Shown piece by piece: positions 60,374 to 60,508 of a stretch of DNA of 60,508 nucleotides. The notes beneath the pieces were generated by a model that was not told the origin of the DNA, made no database searches, and saw only the letters and a list, made by a program, of their open reading frames with translations. Position numbers and translations under genes: made by a program. How positions within the stretch are numbered: the first letter of the stretch is position 1; each line of letters starts with the position of its first letter. Origin of the DNA: Akkermansiaceae bacterium (GTDB lineage: Bacteria > Verrucomicrobiota > Verrucomicrobiia > Verrucomicrobiales > Akkermansiaceae); assembly GCA_029866215.1 (NCBI GenBank), contig JARWZU010000054.1:1-60508 (forward strand), read 5' to 3'.

Positions 60374-60508
60374 TTATTGAGCAGGAGGTGCTGGTGGTGG
60401 GCCTTCGCCGCCCTTAGGGCCTTTTTCACCCTTGGGACCTTTGGGGCCCTTTTCGCCCTTAGGACCTTTGCCGCCTGGTGGAAGTTGCTCGCCGGCATCT
60501 TTCGCCGC
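60374..60508 (-). CDS. Collagen-like protein, C-terminal part only
   Basis: The gene is cut by the window edge. The visible 44 residues include nine Gly-x-y triplets (GGKGPKGEKGPKGPKGEKGP and onward), charged with Lys and Glu as in many bacterial collagens, and end in a Pro/Ala tail before the TAA. Charge pairs of the PKGEKG type stabilise triple helices without hydroxyproline. It is probably a surface or spore-coat-like filament protein, but signal and anchor lie outside the window. A terminator follows. Confidence 0.8.
   Translation of the reverse strand, partial: AAKDAGEQLPPGGKGPKGEKGPKGPKGEKGPKGGEGPPPAPPAQ

Noticed and set aside
1-60508. Apparent abundance of the pentamer GTTAG/CTAAC across the window
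   Set aside because: A rough estimate from base composition predicts more than one site per kb on both strands together, which is at or above what I saw, so there is no enrichment.

Overview
The window looks like a chromosomal segment of a Verrucomicrobiota bacterium, probably Verrucomicrobiales. This is inferred from family content, not from a marker gene. The supporting signs are PEP-CTERM surface proteins, a pseudopilin-like protein with a C-terminal H-x9-DG motif, Planctomycetes/Verrucomicrobia-type secreted haem proteins (ThuA/SGNH/dehydrogenase/cytochrome c and DUF2231/cytochrome/leucine-rich repeat), a DUF4175-like envelope protein, and a moderately GC-rich sequence. No rRNA, tRNA or CRISPR array was found.

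Layout. 1-2641: a riboswitch-like leader, then three overlapping genes for surface proteins (PEP-CTERM, secreted discoidin-like protein, pseudopilin). 2746-5180: an ABC-F ATPase and an AbrB/PIN toxin-antitoxin pair whose toxin has a stop at its conserved glutamate. 5390-7616: a SUMF1-fold secreted protein, a 20/21-bp tandem array and two small proteins. 7622-11961: a TrhO-RluA fusion, a DUF971 protein and RecG. 12097-16343: a tight haem/sirohaem run, hemX-hemA-hemC-cobA/hemD. 16377-18963: two tandem membrane-anchored paralogues and a lipoprotein. 19079-23480: pdxA, an MFS transporter, cysS and a MenH-like hydrolase.

23547-31028 is the most disturbed part. A partial copy of a PEP-CTERM fragment plus acyltransferase (23547-23994, decayed) lies 5.55 kb from its better copy (29101-30134). 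Between them are a second 21-bp array, a C10 tract and a very large secreted beta-propeller/5'-nucleotidase. folD follows. 31040-37474 holds an APH-fold kinase, a type I phosphodiesterase, a secreted protein of unknown function, an HtrA protease and an OmpA-like protein.

37490-53752 contains two compact, poorly described operons on the minus strand. One encodes an acidic cytosolic protein, an anchored Spy-like protein and an ABC-2 exporter pair (42306 to 37490). The other encodes a DUF4175-like membrane protein, a secreted coiled-coil protein, a secreted prenyltransferase-repeat protein and two secreted paralogues with RLRNGD modules (53752 to 46741), with successive 4-bp overlaps. They flank a 1387-residue secreted ThuA-SGNH-dehydrogenase-cytochrome c fusion. 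The window closes with RbsD/FucU, a fibronectin III protein, agmatine deiminase, a membrane cytochrome/LRR protein, an MlaA-serine hydrolase fusion and the end of a collagen-like protein.

The best candidates for undescribed biology are the five-gene DUF4175/prenyltransferase-repeat operon, the MlaA-hydrolase and TrhO-RluA fusions, the two 21-bp arrays that share core words, and the leader with a hairpin covering the first ribosome binding site.
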